Below are positions 24,122 to 35,230 of a stretch of DNA of 64,000 nucleotides, piece after piece (position 1 is the stretch's first letter; each line of letters begins with the position of its first letter). Where the stretch lies: the NCBI GenBank assembly GCA_029891345.1, contig CM056993.1:273824900-273888899 (forward strand), given 5' to 3'. A program made the translations under genes and the position numbers. This DNA is from Dryococelus australis (lineage: Eukaryota; Arthropoda; Insecta; Phasmatodea; Phasmatidae). The notes below the pieces were generated by a model, which saw only the letters and a list, made by a program, of their open reading frames with translations, ran no database searches and had not been told where the DNA came from.

Positions 24122-25073
24122 TCAAGGTGGCTTACTGGCAGGTTCTCCAAAAGTTTGGGATGGCTGTTTGACCATATTTCCTGAGATGAAATCAGCTGTG
24201 ACTGGTCTAAATGCCTCCTCCAGTGATTTTGCCCCAGTGAGAATATCATCTACAAAAACATCATTTTGTTGAACCTTAGCTGCTTCTGGGTACCAAATGT
24301 CTTCATCCAAAGCCAATTGGTGAAGGCCCGTCATTACTAAATACGGAGCCGCTGACACCCCGTAAGTAACAGTATTCAGTTTATATTCCATAACAGGGAA
24401 GTCTGGCGAGCCCCTCCACAGTATCATCTGGAAATGACGATCATCTGGTGCACCAAAACCTGCCTGTACATATTACTGATGTCGGTAGTAAAGACCACAG
24501 GGTGAATGCGAAAACTTAAACTATCAAAATTCCCTTTTGTATCTTTGGTCCCCTCAACAATGTATCATTAATAAGAGATGTCCCTGATATGGTAACAGCC
24601 AAAGCATCAAACACAATACGTAATTTGGTGATTGAATTGTCTTCCTTCCTTACGCAATGGTATGGAATATAGTAAGAGTAGTTTCTCACCTGGTCTGTAG
24701 CAACACGTTCCATGTGGAAAAGTTCTTCATACTCTGTCATGAATGTAGTATACTCCTCCTTAAGAGCAGATACACTTGACAGCCGCCTCTCTAGATGGTG
24801 CAAACGATGTAACACTTACTGGTGGGAGTCCCCCAAGTCTGGAGCACTGTCCTCCTTGAAGGGTAGTCTCACAATGTTACCGTCCAGTGTTGTCACGAGT
24901 GTGAGTTTGACGAAAATTAGTTCACACTCATCATCATCATCACCAACCACCACCACCACCACCACCACCACCACCACCACCACCACCACCACCACCACCA
25001 CCACCACCATCATCATCATCAGGATTCTTATGCTGAACATCTGGGGGCTCCTCCACCTCCAAAAATGCTTCAT
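24122..25073 (-). pseudogene. BEL/Pao reverse transcriptase remnant with in-frame triplet expansion
   Basis: In order on the minus strand: a segment ending VRLPFKEDSAPDLGDS (before the RT core), then HRLHHLERRLSS and TKLRIVFDA (24815-24516), then TYGVSAAPYLVM and the catalytic FVDDIL box, whose Asp pair is encoded near 24245-24250 (24427-24122). These are hallmark blocks of the BEL/Pao RT. The frame shifts between them, and a CCA/CAT triplet repeat (24929-25021) replaces coding sequence just upstream. Confidence 0.8.
24929..25021. repeat. (CAT)n(CCA)n(CAT)n microsatellite inside BEL pol
   Basis: An almost pure CCA tract (about 24946-25009) is flanked by CAT repeats on both sides. On the minus strand it would read as a run of Val flanked by Asp or Met. 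It is an expansion within the decayed retroelement, not a host coding sequence. Confidence 0.9.
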
Positions 25074-25483
25074 AGTGGCATCAAGGGATTTCTCAGTTTT
25101 TACAAAGAATGAAGAAACTGGGTTTGAATTTACCTCCTAACACACAACACGACAAATTAGAATCCATCCAAAAATGCTATGCAGTGCAGAAGGAATACCA
25201 CGAGTACTAATGATCTGCCACCATCAACTACCTCAGGATATAGTTCAGCTCCAAGCAGCATATCGATGGCACCTGGTGTGTGAAAGGTGGGGTCGGCTAG
25301 CTCCATATATTGCTGAATATTTGCTGGACTTCAAGTGACAGACTGACCGCAGGCATTCCTGATGTGATCCTTCGCAAAATAACAGTATCTGTACTTAAAC
25401 CCCAACCATTTGCATTATATGGTTTAATAACACATGAGACTGTTCCTCTACCAACCTGAGTCTTTGTATCGGATCCTAGACCT

Positions 25484-25860
25484 TTAACCAAAACCTGAGT
25501 TTTGCGATGTTGCAGACCCAAGCGCACAGCACAATCCTCCATAGTAAATGAACTGCAAAGCAGAGTTTATCAATACTCTGACGGTTTGGAATTGATCTAG
25601 CACATCCTTAATATGTACCAATGCTGTACCTAACAAGACTGTTATGGGTGCAGAGCTTGAACTGGTCAATGAATGCACTGATGTAGCTCCTTCCTGTGTT
25701 TCCTCATCAACACTAGTCTCATGTGTTGGTAGATTTGTCTGATCTTGAATTGGAGTTTGTGCATACAACGAACTGTGATGCCGCTGCCCACAATGTAAAC
25801 ATGATGATTTTGAGGAACAGTTTTAGCTTGGTGGCCCTTTAGACAATTATCAAAATATTT
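25484..25860 (-). pseudogene. BEL/Pao zinc-knuckle and aspartic protease remnant
   Basis: The segment upstream of 25768 (minus) gives a Cys/His cluster (NCLKGHQAKT..., then CLHCGQRHH in another frame) like the knuckle that precedes the BEL protease. The open frame 25768-25484 then contains VLLGTALVHIKD followed by VRVLINSALQ. The latter corresponds to the family's LLDSGSQ active-site block, with the catalytic Asp apparently replaced by Asn. Inactive relic. Confidence 0.55.
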
Positions 25861-25865
25861 ACATT

Positions 25866-26304
25866 ATAAACATGTTTGAAAAGGTTAATAAGATTTATAT
25901 TTTCTTTATATCTTTACACTCAATTGTCAGTTCGAAAGTTTGGCTCCATCATGCTACTGCTCCCATCTGTAATTGTAAGGTGCTCTGTATTACTACCTAT
26001 TGTAGCAAAGCAAGTAAGTGACAGAGCATTGCCTGAAGTGGATGGGTACAGTATCAAACGTGCTGGAGTTAGAAATAAGAAATTGTGGGTTTATTAAACA
26101 CTGCCTAGTTTGACAAGGAAGTGTTGTAACATCATTTAGATTTGCTCCTGTATTTTCACTTCAGTATTTCTTGAGTAAAAATGTTATAATTTATAACCAT
26201 AGGTTAAACAGTTGTAAACTGAGTCTTATAATTAAGCTTGGCATTTCCATATTTATGTAACAAAATGTTTTTCTTAACAGCAGTTGACACAGTTTTGTTA
26301 TAGA
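25866..26304. other. AT-rich non-coding stretch
   Basis: Lies between the truncated BEL element and the Helitron-like element. The one open frame (25876-26097 plus) has no recognisable domain. Nothing else seen. Confidence 0.45.
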
Positions 26305-26835
26305 TTGTAATGATTATAAACAATAAATATTATAAAAGAAAGTCGCCCGGCTGCATGTGTCTGTATTCGGCTAAGGCTTCTAAACTACTTGATGAATTTT
26401 GATGCAGTTTTCACCATCATTTAAATAATTTCTCGAGGATGGTTTAGGCATATAATACATTAATATTTAATGTAAGGATAGTAGAGAAATGCCAGTGTTT
26501 TCGGATCAAGTCAGAAAAAGCCACTTTTCAGGCGTTTGCATGGTTTACACTGACTAAACCATAAGAGATACACCAAATTAATGTACTACAGAATTGTAGA
26601 TCTCAAAAAGGTCTACAAAAAAGTCTGCAACAGCATGTGTTTATCTTTTATGGATGACCCACAGTAACCATTTTTGTCTTTTTAAAAATAGGGGTTCACT
26701 TACGAAGACTTTTTGAACAACACTGTATTAATCCTGTGTTAGTTACCTTAAGCATTTAGTGTATATACTTGCTGTAAACCTAAACAACGCTGTATTTGTA
26801 AATTGCATCCGAGCGAGGCTGGGGCTGGTCGCTAG
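26305..26835 (+). mobile_element. Helitron-like non-autonomous element
   Basis: The right end has the Helitron signature: a GC-rich imperfect hairpin region (CCGAGCGAGGCTGGGGCTGG) closely followed by CTAG at 26832-26835, with T as the next base. The left part (about 26315-26450) carries ATATTATAAAAGAAAGTCGC and GGCTAAGGCTTCTAAACTA, then GAATTTTGATGCAGTTTTCA. I know closely similar text from the 5' ends of arthropod Helitrons. There are no terminal inverted repeats and no target duplication, as expected. The exact 5' terminus (TC) is not found, so the start is approximate. Confidence 0.5.
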
Positions 26836-27283
26836 TAAACAATGAACTGTTCTATTAGTAACTATGATTTGTTTCTTTCTGTAAATTAAAGAAATATTTA
26901 AGTGACACTTAGTACCATAAAAAGAAATCTACCCTGTAAAACCCATTTGATAACTGGGACAGTTGGTAAGTATGCATATTGATGAATGATACACAAATGT
27001 TATAGTTTCCAGTAATGATACATGTACCAATGTTGTACAGGGATGCTGTCACTGCTCTTTGTGTGACTGGGTTATGTAAAATCCTCGGAACACTGCATGT
27101 GATATGATATTATTCTGGATGACCCATACAGACAAACTTGAGGGAGGACCATTTGATTGCCAGACAGGCACAGTGTCAGCCACTTCTTTATCCACCATCC
27201 AGCTTCATTTTGTAACAGCGTGCCTACCCAACCTTGTGACTATTCGTATATTTATACTAATCTCTCCTAGTCACGATATCTCC
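26836..27283. other. Non-coding stretch, nothing recognised
   Basis: AT-rich, with no open frame of interest. It separates the Helitron-like element from LTR family A copy 2. Confidence 0.4.
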
Positions 27284-27934
27284 AGTTAGGTAGAGGTGTA
27301 CGTAAGGGAAACAAATACTAACAGCTATTCAATGAAAGAGGGGAAGTCAACTACACACATTTATTACAATACTTTAAATATGGATAAAACAATTCTTTTA
27401 CACAATTCTACAATAAGTATCTTAATACAATTACTTTACTTTACGTACTCTGGAACGTACAAGATATTTATAACACAAATGATTACAGTTATATAAGAAA
27501 AGGTGGTATGACTATACTGGCATACGAGGATACTGACATATACGGAAGGGAGGTTAATTATAAGAATATAAGATTACGATTATACAAAGACTCTATCCTT
27601 GCCACGCTTATTAAGTTATACAAGTTCTCGAGAAAGGGATTGCTGCCCTACTGCTTGCCGAGGTTATGCTCACCAATGAAGCAGCTGTGGCGATCGTAGA
27701 TAGGCCGGAGCTCCCCGGACCCTTGACGTATACAATCAGTCTTCGCTCCTGCACAGATGTGGACACACTTCCGCCGCTGGTTGCCACTTGGGGAGAGGAA
27801 AAGTGCGCTCAAAGCTTTTATACTCTTCCTGGAGTAGGTCGGTCGAGATTGTTGTTAAAACAGGGGGCCCGCAACGGAAGCTATAGTCCATCCAACTGTA
27901 ACTTAACATGTGCGGACCCCCAGCGCCCGCTACA
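27284..27934 (-). mobile_element. LTR-like repeat, family A copy 2
   Basis: On the minus strand it starts TGTAGCGGGCGCTGGGGG at 27934 and shares landmarks with the other two copies: a CCCCCTGTTTTAACAACAAT block, a TATA box (TATAAAAGCTTTGAGCGC, near 27820) and an AATAAATGTGT signal about 430 bp further on (near 27360). There is no adjacent gag/pol, so it is solo or truncated. The 3' boundary was set by alignment with the other copies and is approximate. Confidence 0.6.
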
Positions 27935-29748
27935 ATTTAGTACGACTTTTGTACCTGAGTTAGGATAATTGCAAATGAGCAATGCAATCTCTGCCTCAAT
28001 ATACAGCAACATATGCCCTGTACTGTTGCAGGATAACATACAGTGTTTGTTTGATTGCATGTCCAGTTGTTCTGATTCATGTATGTAAGCACGAGGTACC
28101 AAATGTGCTCTTTTTCACTACCACAGGTGAACAGAACATTTGATGCAGTTGTATTATAATTACACCTTTCTTGTGTGTGCACCATTGTACCAGTAAAATG
28201 TCAGAGTTGCACAGTTCTTTCTTGGTGTGCAAATTTTTGTAGCAATGAATATATAAAGAGGTGTATATAGGTACACCAAATAAATCATAACTAGTTACAA
28301 CTACAGTATCTGTTTGCAGGTTATTTTGTTCTTTTTTTTTTTTTTGTTCTTTCTTCTGCCCAACTGTTTGAGCAGGACCAAATACTGAAGCTTGCCTATT
28401 GAGAGCTTTTGTATTTTGCATGACTGAAGGGGTTCAAAAACACTTCCTGTGCATTATTATTAGTACTAACATACTTGTGATAGAGAATACAGCTAAATTG
28501 TTTATTCTTTATTCATATTTTATGTTTTAATTTTACTGTAATTTGTTTTATCCTACTAGGATTTTTCATGTTAAGAGTTCCACCTAGCTAGGCCACCAAA
28601 CGGCTCACAGAGCTTCAACAAGTTTCAGTTTTCTTTTTACATTTCTAGTATCTATTTTTTTAAACATGTGTGCAGGATATTTAAAGGTGTCAAGAAATTT
28701 TTCTCATTATTACACCATAAAATTATAGGGTAATCACAGAGAACCTCAAGAGGTGAGCTACAGACATAAATACTGTGTGTCAGTTCATTGCCTTGCATAT
28801 AAAGGTGGTGATGAGGCATGTAATGAGTGTACCTGAGTCACCTGTTGTCATCCTATACTTTAGGTCTCAAACACACACAATACTTGTAACCAGGTAGAAC
28901 CTTAAACATCTAGCAAAATTTAGCAGCTTTTCTTCCTATGGTTTAAGAAGTATGTATCTTATTTTCTGTGCATCCTTATCAGTCATCTTTTTCAGTTCTC
29001 GAGTTAATGTTACTTTCTCTTGGTCATTGTGAAGTTATTTGCTGTTTTCACATTTGGAATTTGGAATTTACTTAGTAGGATTGATTCATATTTCACCAAC
29101 CAGACTAATACTGTGTACTGCCTTCAATTTCATTTATTTAATTTGAATTGGGCAAATATGACAGCATGGTATGGAAAATATTACTATCAAAAATGATAAA
29201 TATATTAAGGTGAATTATCCAAACCAGCTAGTTGCACAACCTGCAGTTTGTATTTCTGGCATTTTGTCGTGAAACTACAGAATATCAGAATTTCTGTTGC
29301 AGGATTAGGTACCCTGTTATTTAAAAGTGTGGGAGTTTAAGACTGATCTATATTATTTATGGCCAGAAAACCTCTGAGGCATCATAATTTTTTTTTAAAT
29401 TTAACTTGTTATTGTGATTTCAAGCTTAGGAAGAAAATCTGAAAACTCTAATTCAAGTTGAAGGAGTAATGAATGTATGTTTACTACAGAGGCAGAATTT
29501 TTATCATGGACTTTTATACTGTTCTTGCAGACAGTTGTAAAAGATTGATAAAAAAATTAACATCACCAACTGATCATACATTATTTCATAGTAGCCATGG
29601 CTTCTTGAGTTGACCCAGTTGTCATACAGAGATCAATTAAATTTTTTGACTGTTATACAGCTGCTTAGTACTGTAGTTCAGACTTTGCTGGCTTGGTCAT
29701 ATTACAAGTGTACAAGACAGAATATTGTTTGTGTATGCATAACAACAG
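27935..29748. other. Non-coding stretch, probable intron
   Basis: No coding feature recognised. A T-rich homopolymer lies near 28331-28344. The stretch ends at the acceptor AG (29747-29748) of the next exon, which lacks a long pyrimidine tract. Confidence 0.45.
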
Positions 29749-30152
29749 CTGGGTGTGCTGGCAGCAAACCAGGGAAGAGAGGGCGGCTGTTGATTCGGCA
29801 GCCACGAGTGAAGAAGGAGTCGGATGGTACACAGCCCTCCCCAGACAGCGAGCCAGGCTCTCCCCAGTTGTTGGCAGTGCCAGCCGTACGGATAGAGCGG
29901 CAGTGCTCAGAGCCACAACCACAGCCCACCACCAGCCAGGGCCTGCTGGCCGTTCCACAGCCCTCGTTCCTGGTGAAGCAGGTGTCGTTGCCAGCCCTGG
30001 CCGGGGGGCTGACCGTACAACGCCAGCTATCACAGCCGCACGTCCAGTTGGTAACCATGGCGCAGGAGCAACCGCCAAGTCCTGCTCTGCTGCACGTCCC
30101 ATCCGACCTGGACACGCAGCAGAGGGTTAGGCGTGCCACCTCTTCCCCTCAG
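29749..30152 (+). CDS. lola: Internal alternative exon encoding a basic, Pro/Gln-rich linker (lola-like gene)
   Basis: A 404-bp GC-rich island is open for 134 codons. Two bases complete a split codon, exactly the phase at which the psq exon starts. The product begins with a basic patch (GKRGRLLIRQPRVKKE) and continues with Ser/Pro/Gln-rich sequence and repeated LLAVP and VQRQLS/VKQVSLP motifs. It ends RVRRATSSPQ. The exon ends in CAG followed by GCAAGC (30153-30158), a good match to a GC-type donor. Joining there to 46723 is in phase. Without splicing, the frame would run only 16 more codons to a stop at 30198. An alternative donor (AGG/GTTAGG, near 30125) is also phase 0. An alternative acceptor at 29773 would have the same phase. 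Low-complexity composition prevents independent gene identification. Confidence 0.55.
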
Positions 30153-30158
30153 GCAAGC
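30151..30158 (+). promoter_or_regulatory. Putative GC-type 5' splice site
   Basis: AG/GCAAGC at the end of the 29749-30152 exon. GC donors normally require strong flanking consensus (AG before, AAG after), which is present here. The nearest GT alternative is weaker. Inferred from sequence only. Confidence 0.45.
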
Positions 30159-30773
30159 ATTCACCCTTTTTCCTATTTAGCCAGTTGTGTTGTCAGTTGA
30201 GGTGTACTGTAACTGACTTGTTCATTGACAACTTGCAAAGATATGGAAAAGACTTCTCTTCTTAATGTGCTGGAGATAATCTGGTTATGAAGAGGATTTT
30301 TTTAAGTTATGTTGTATAACACAAGGAAAGTATAATTTTCTGTGAAAGGCAAATACTTTCTCAGCACAATGTTACTACATCAAGCCAGAATGGTTTTCAT
30401 CATTACAAGAATGGTATTTAAGTAATTTAGTTTGGTACACAGTCGTACAGTGTATTGATTTTACATGCAGAAACTATTGATTCATATTAGGTGATGCTGA
30501 AATTGATTTGTATTCGGTAACATTTATTAGAATGTAGATCTATCAATGCTTTTGTGATCTCCCAAATGCAAATAAAATAAATAAATAAATTTTTGATGCC
30601 AAGTGAAAAATGCATAAAGTTGAGGTTAGTAGGGAAAAATGGTAGAACAGAACCCTGTGAAATGGATAACAAATGTTGGTCTTTAAGACAACTGTACAGT
30701 CTGGAGCTTGAACTCCGTTGCAAAATGTTTGAAGTATGGGTTTTTCCATGAAACTACTGTACATGTCTCATTT
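30159..30773. other. Non-coding stretch (intron)
   Basis: AT-rich with no recognised feature. It lies between the putative donor and the family A LTR. Confidence 0.45.
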
Positions 30774-31315
30774 TGTAACGGGCACTAGGAGGCCGCACAC
30801 AATTAGTTAAGCTTGTACAGGATATAGAATTCTTGCGAGCCCCCTGTTTGGATAACAAACTCTGGCTGACCATCTACCACCAGGGTATAAATAGTTAGAG
30901 CACCGAACCCCCCCCCCCCCTCCCCACAGCAGAACGTGATCAAACTGTGACGACATACAGCAGAAGGCTACGAGAGACCAGGATCTGGGGGAGCTCCTGG
31001 CAGAACTGCAACCTACACTTCTTGAGATATTTCGTGAGGATAACTCTAGTAGCTAGGCAGTAGGGTGTCATCCCTGATCTCGAGGTCCCGTTAGTAAGGA
31101 CTTAATTCACGCGTGGCAAGATTAGGGACTAGTTGCATTTAATACTCTTGTAATAGTAGACTATAATCCAAGTAAAGTAATTGTACCCTTGATTTGCTCA
31201 TGTCAATGTATTGTTCTGTTCAAATATAGAGTTATAATAAATGTGTTAGTGGAAATCATCTTACTTAAGTAGCCATCTGTAGTTACCAACCCCCCTGTAG
31301 GCCCCGATCCTAAGG
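30774..31315 (+). mobile_element. LTR-like repeat, family A copy 3
   Basis: Starts TGTAACGGGCACTAGGAGG. A CCCCCTGTTTGGATAACAAA block is followed by a TATA box at 30895-30902 (TATAAATA), a poly-C run (30909-30918), an AATAAA at 31237-31242, and an end block CCCCCCTGTAGG near 31290-31301. The same landmarks in the same order occur in copies 1 and 2. It is the only plus-oriented copy, so it could supply a sense promoter or poly(A) signal inside the host gene's intron. No flanking coding region of a retroelement and no clear target duplication were found. Confidence 0.6.
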
Positions 31316-33495
31316 AGTTGTATTGTGTATTAAGTATTGAAGTAGCAGAGAGCAACCATGATATATTGAGAGAGAAGTGAGGATTTGGAGTATAGAAAAG
31401 GTAGCTGCGACAATTTGTACTGATCTACATAAAGAACATACACTTTAGACGAGGTACAGAGGTGGCTATTAAGACACTATGCACATTACAAACGCTATGT
31501 CCGAGCTCTCCAGCATAGCTAAAAACTGCCTTTTCACACTGCCTTATCACAAAATTTATTGATCGAAAACACCCAAAACTAGTACAGAGATGTGTACTGA
31601 ACATTGCTACAGGCTTTGCACTAATAAAATGATAGGGTCACTTCTGTAAGTTCTATTTTTTCAATGGTACAACAGGAACACTGCACACAATTTCAGAACC
31701 TTGCATGTAGCTGCATCGAGGTGATAGATATGCAGGTACATACAATTCTCAAAAGGCCAGATATTCGTGAATTATTTATGGAATGTGTGTATTATTGATT
31801 ATATTTTATTCATTATTTGTGTAAAAGAGAGTGGTTTTTACCCACTGATAATTTTACAGAATTGTTTCACTATGAGATAATGTTAAAGTAGCATGTTTAT
31901 TAAAACATTTTTTTTTCTCTCAAAAAACTACAGAATCTGGAAATTTTTGTGTAAATTCTATGAAATTTGTTTCCTGTTACATTTGACATTGGAAGGCTAC
32001 AGTAGCAGGGTGTGGAATTTTTTATATATTAGTTTATATGAAAAGTAATTAATTGAACAATTAAGATGTTTTGATTATTATTTTGATACATTTTTAAACA
32101 TGTAATAAGATTTTATAATTGATAGCGTAATGGATTATAACCTTAGTAATGTAATCCTTGCTGTTTTTAGTTTGGAAAAAATGTACCTATTAACTAAATT
32201 TTAAATTCTTGGATTATTGATGTTGATTAATTCAAGCTACATAATTGCAGATTTGTTATGAGGTGATTTTAACAAAGGAATATTAACAATTTTGTATCTT
32301 TATGTGTGCATAGCTTTTAAAGTACAGTGAGAGCATAATTCAGTATTGCTAAACATGTGTATGCTTGGTTATGGTTATGAATAATAAGTAAAGTTATTTG
32401 AAAGTGATTAATTTGTCACCAGATTTGTGTGAATAATAAAGGTAAGCAGTTGAGGTAGTGAGTTTAAAATGTTTGTTTGGATAAAGCCAGACAGGTACTG
32501 AATTAACTGTTAAAATGTAAATGAAAATGCAGATGAAAACTAGTGAGAAATCCATATAATGTATATTTGCTAACTAGAAAGTTTCGATTCAAAAAGGGTC
32601 ATAAAAATGTCCAACTTTGAATCACATTATTTTGTCATTTACATTCCAAAAACATTATTAATGTTTAAAGGGGTTTTAATAACCTTCACTTACTGCATTG
32701 GGAACTTAACTATTATGTTTGAATGTAACTGCAGTGTTAACATGACTTATCTATCATTATCATATATATGTCAGCATAACGTTACATTTTTTTTTACAAA
32801 TGCAAAAACCTACTAAATCACTTAGAACTTGAGTATCGTTAATTTCAATTAATACCAAATAGACTACATGTTAAAATTAATAGTTGGCCTTATAGCATTT
32901 TGATAATAATTATCATAAGTCAATATTTTTTGTGTGTTTTTCTATTGGCTGGTTCGACTGTATTAATTAATTCTTAGCCAGTATTAGTAGATATAACATT
33001 GTGGCCACAGTGCATTGTTTTTTTTTTTTCCTTTTGGCTGTATAAGAGTATTCATAAAGATATTTTTTCTGGCTATGATAGTCTCATCTTATTATCTCAT
33101 TGGATTTTTTTTAGAAATTAAGATAATTTGCCCATTTGATATTGTAAAAAGTCATCCAGTACTAGTTACAATTCAGGGTTGGATCCAGGGGTACGGGGGC
33201 AGCCAATCGCATTGGACGTGATGTGCCCCTCCCCCCCTCTCCTTCATTCCCAAATCCTTAACATAAAACTGTTCTGTGAATGTTTTAGAACTGAATTGAA
33301 ATGTTACAGAAACTGTAAAAAAAAAATACTGGTTTAAGTTATTTATTTATAAATGGCTAAAAGATGCAGTTAAGGTATAGTTGCCTTCTCTTAAACTGGA
33401 CCCATTACAAATTCAATTGCACTTGTTAGAAATTCATACATAAAAAATATTACAGATAATACACATTTAAAACTTACAAGTATATTACTTAATAC
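31316..33495. other. AT-rich non-coding stretch
   Basis: No coding feature. At 33178-33250 a GGATCCAGGGG/GTGCCCCTCCCCCCC segment resembles the termini of some arthropod MITEs. A loosely complementary segment occurs at about 35585-35645, on the other side of the hAT element, so the hAT may itself be nested in an older MITE. This is weak. Confidence 0.35.
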
Positions 33496-33618
33496 TAGGC
33501 ATATGCGAATATCACTTTTTGATTTAGAACCAAATTTGAATACGAATACCAAAATATTCCCAAATATGAATATTGAATTCGAATAATTAGATCCAAAATA
33601 GGCCCAAATTTAAAAATG

Positions 33619-34145
33619 ACTGTATTTCAGCGTGTATAGGCTGCACATAAAAAAAAAAATTACTACAAAAAGTGGGGTGTGGCTTATATACGAGATATTG
33701 ACATCAAAAAATTTTTTCCCAAACATGTTTAGAAATTTGCCAACATACAGTACAATTTAGTATTTAAACTTAAAAGAAGGAAGGGAGGGAGGGAGGTAAG
33801 GAGGAGTAGAAAAAAACCTTACACTCACGCAATTATTTGTTCACTTGTGTTCATAAACAAAATAACCTTCATCCTGCACGTGTAAAATGTAAACACGTTG
33901 AAGCTCAGCCGTAGATGCTGCACATGAGAAAATAATTTCTCTGCTGTACAAGAGAAAGATATCTTACCTTATTTGCATGCCCGCTCTGAAACTACAAGTG
34001 TACATTAATAAGATGCCATTTTATGTAACATGTTGGAGTGGTTTTCCTTTCTATACTTGAAATATTAATTATTCCAATTGTTTTAATGAAAAACTTCTGG
34101 TGCAGCTTATACACGCATGCGGCCTATACACGCCAAAATACTGTA
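33619..34145. mobile_element. Nested MITE with GCGTGTATAGGC-type TIRs
   Basis: The left end (ACTGTATTTCAGCGTGTATA then GGCTGCAC) and the complement of the right end (TACAGTATTTTGGCGTGTATA then GGCCGCA) are inverted repeats. A second internal pair, GTGTGGCTTATATACGAG and CGTGTATAAGCTGCACC, adds to the fold. The CGTGTATA(A/G)G(C)CGCAC terminus is familiar from mariner-type MITEs. It has no ORF and lies wholly inside the hAT element. Confidence 0.6.
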
Positions 34146-34557
34146 AATCACCATGAAAAAAATGTATTGTTTGTATTTAACATTTCAATAAAAAGGATAT
34201 GTTATAAAAGTAAACAAACTATTATAATTTGACAAGCTATAGCACTGAAATACCTCCATCTTGTAATTAATGCAGGGTATTAAAGCTAGGTTGACACTCC
34301 AACATGTTCTATTTTTATTTCTGGGGATCTCATTTTATTTCGGTAGAAATATGCGGAGAGAGGGTGCTTTAGTGTAACATCTTTCGTGAGACTGTCTTTA
34401 GTTTAACGTCTTTCACGAGATGGCATTGATTTGCGGTTCTTAAGAGTGTCATATTAAATTGCATTTTGTTTTGATGTAGCAGTGTACAGCAATTATTACA
34501 ACTTCAAAAGTTAAAATAATACAATGTTCAATAATAAAAAATTTACATTTAAAAACA

Positions 34558-34925
34558 CTAACAACTTATGAACTTCGTCTTCTTATGCGATGACAGCGAA
34601 GTTTTGCCAAAGACACTAATAACAGTAGTATTGTCCACCTTCCCTTCATGACCTGGAAAAGTCTTACAGCATATTATATCACAAGTATCAATGTCACTAA
34701 TTTCCTTAGGAGCAGGGTCCTTTTCATGCTGTGGCTTTCTGAAGAAACACATTTCCAACAAACCACTATCAGTAATTCCTTGAAGACCAAAATGGTACAA
34801 AAATGACAACAAAATATAACTTTATTCTGCATCAACAGTTTTAACAGTCCAAGACCTATCGTCTTTATTGACATCCTTTGAAAACTACAAAATATTAAGG
34901 TCTACCTTCCTAGGGTAATAACCCA
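34558..34925 (-). pseudogene. Unidentified protein fragment, copy A (inside the hAT element)
   Basis: The minus frame 34812-34558 includes SFLYHFGLQGITDSGLLEMC, FFRKPQHEKDPAPKEISDID and CKTFPGHEGKVDNTTVISVF, followed by GKTS. Homologous text continues out of frame upstream (to about 34925), so the copy is frameshifted. It is clearly paralogous, in protein and DNA, to 40273-40740. I do not recognise the family. It might be a piece of the transposon's own second product or of a captured host gene. The location between TIRs shows that it has been mobilised or hit by the hAT. Confidence 0.55.
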
Positions 34926-35049
34926 TACACGAACGCCTCTGCAACATTGTGATGTGCCCTCGCTAATGACACGGAGCTAAGTGAATAAAACGTTTCCCGG
35001 AACCTGCGTATATACTGAGACCCTCACACTAATATTGGTACAAATAAAA

Positions 35050-35230
35050 AATAATTACCAAGATCCAAATGCTCCCACTACTAAGAATTATTCTGTCACT
35101 TTTATCATGGCAATGCGAGTTCCGTGGCAACGCTCCATAGCTCTAAGCGTTGCCGCGGAACTCGCATTACCATGTTTAAAGTGATGGAATAATTTTTAGT
35201 AGTGGGAGTGTTTGGATCCTGGTAAATATT
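35050..35230. repeat. ~180-bp near-perfect hairpin (fold-back element)
   Basis: The arms run about 35050-35134 and 35146-35230, with an 11-nt loop CCATAGCTCTA (35135-35145). The arm includes TTACCA(A/G)GATCC, CTCCCACTACTAA, GCAATGCGAGTTCC (A/G variants) and GCAACGCT next to the loop; mismatches are few. It lies inside the hAT element. No flanking duplication was identified. Transcribed, it would form a long stem. Confidence 0.8.

Larger units (their letters stand above)
21281..25865 (-). mobile_element. BEL/Pao LTR retrotransposon, 5'-truncated and decayed
   Basis: Minus-strand segments follow the BEL/Pao order: zinc-knuckle-like residue, protease, reverse transcriptase, RNase H, integrase, DUF5641-like tail. 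The 5' part (LTR, gag) is missing; recognisable sequence starts abruptly at about 25865. A purine-rich stretch (GGTGGGCGG) near 21745 and a TGTTAGGAGATTTG start at about 21735 suggest where a 3' LTR begins. Its end is not determined. Many frame changes separate the domains, so the copy is dead. The orientation is opposite to the host gene. Confidence 0.85.

Noticed and set aside
24712-25140. Plus-strand 142-codon frame with a Thr run
   Set aside because: It is the antisense of the BEL RT region and of the CCA repeat; no domain of its own.
25866-26304. 5' LTR of the BEL element
   Set aside because: No similarity to the presumed 3' LTR at about 21735 downward; the element simply appears truncated.
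29665-30139. Several 145-codon frames on both strands over the linker exon
   Set aside because: GC-rich sequence keeps all frames open. Only the frame with matching splice phases at both ends was accepted.
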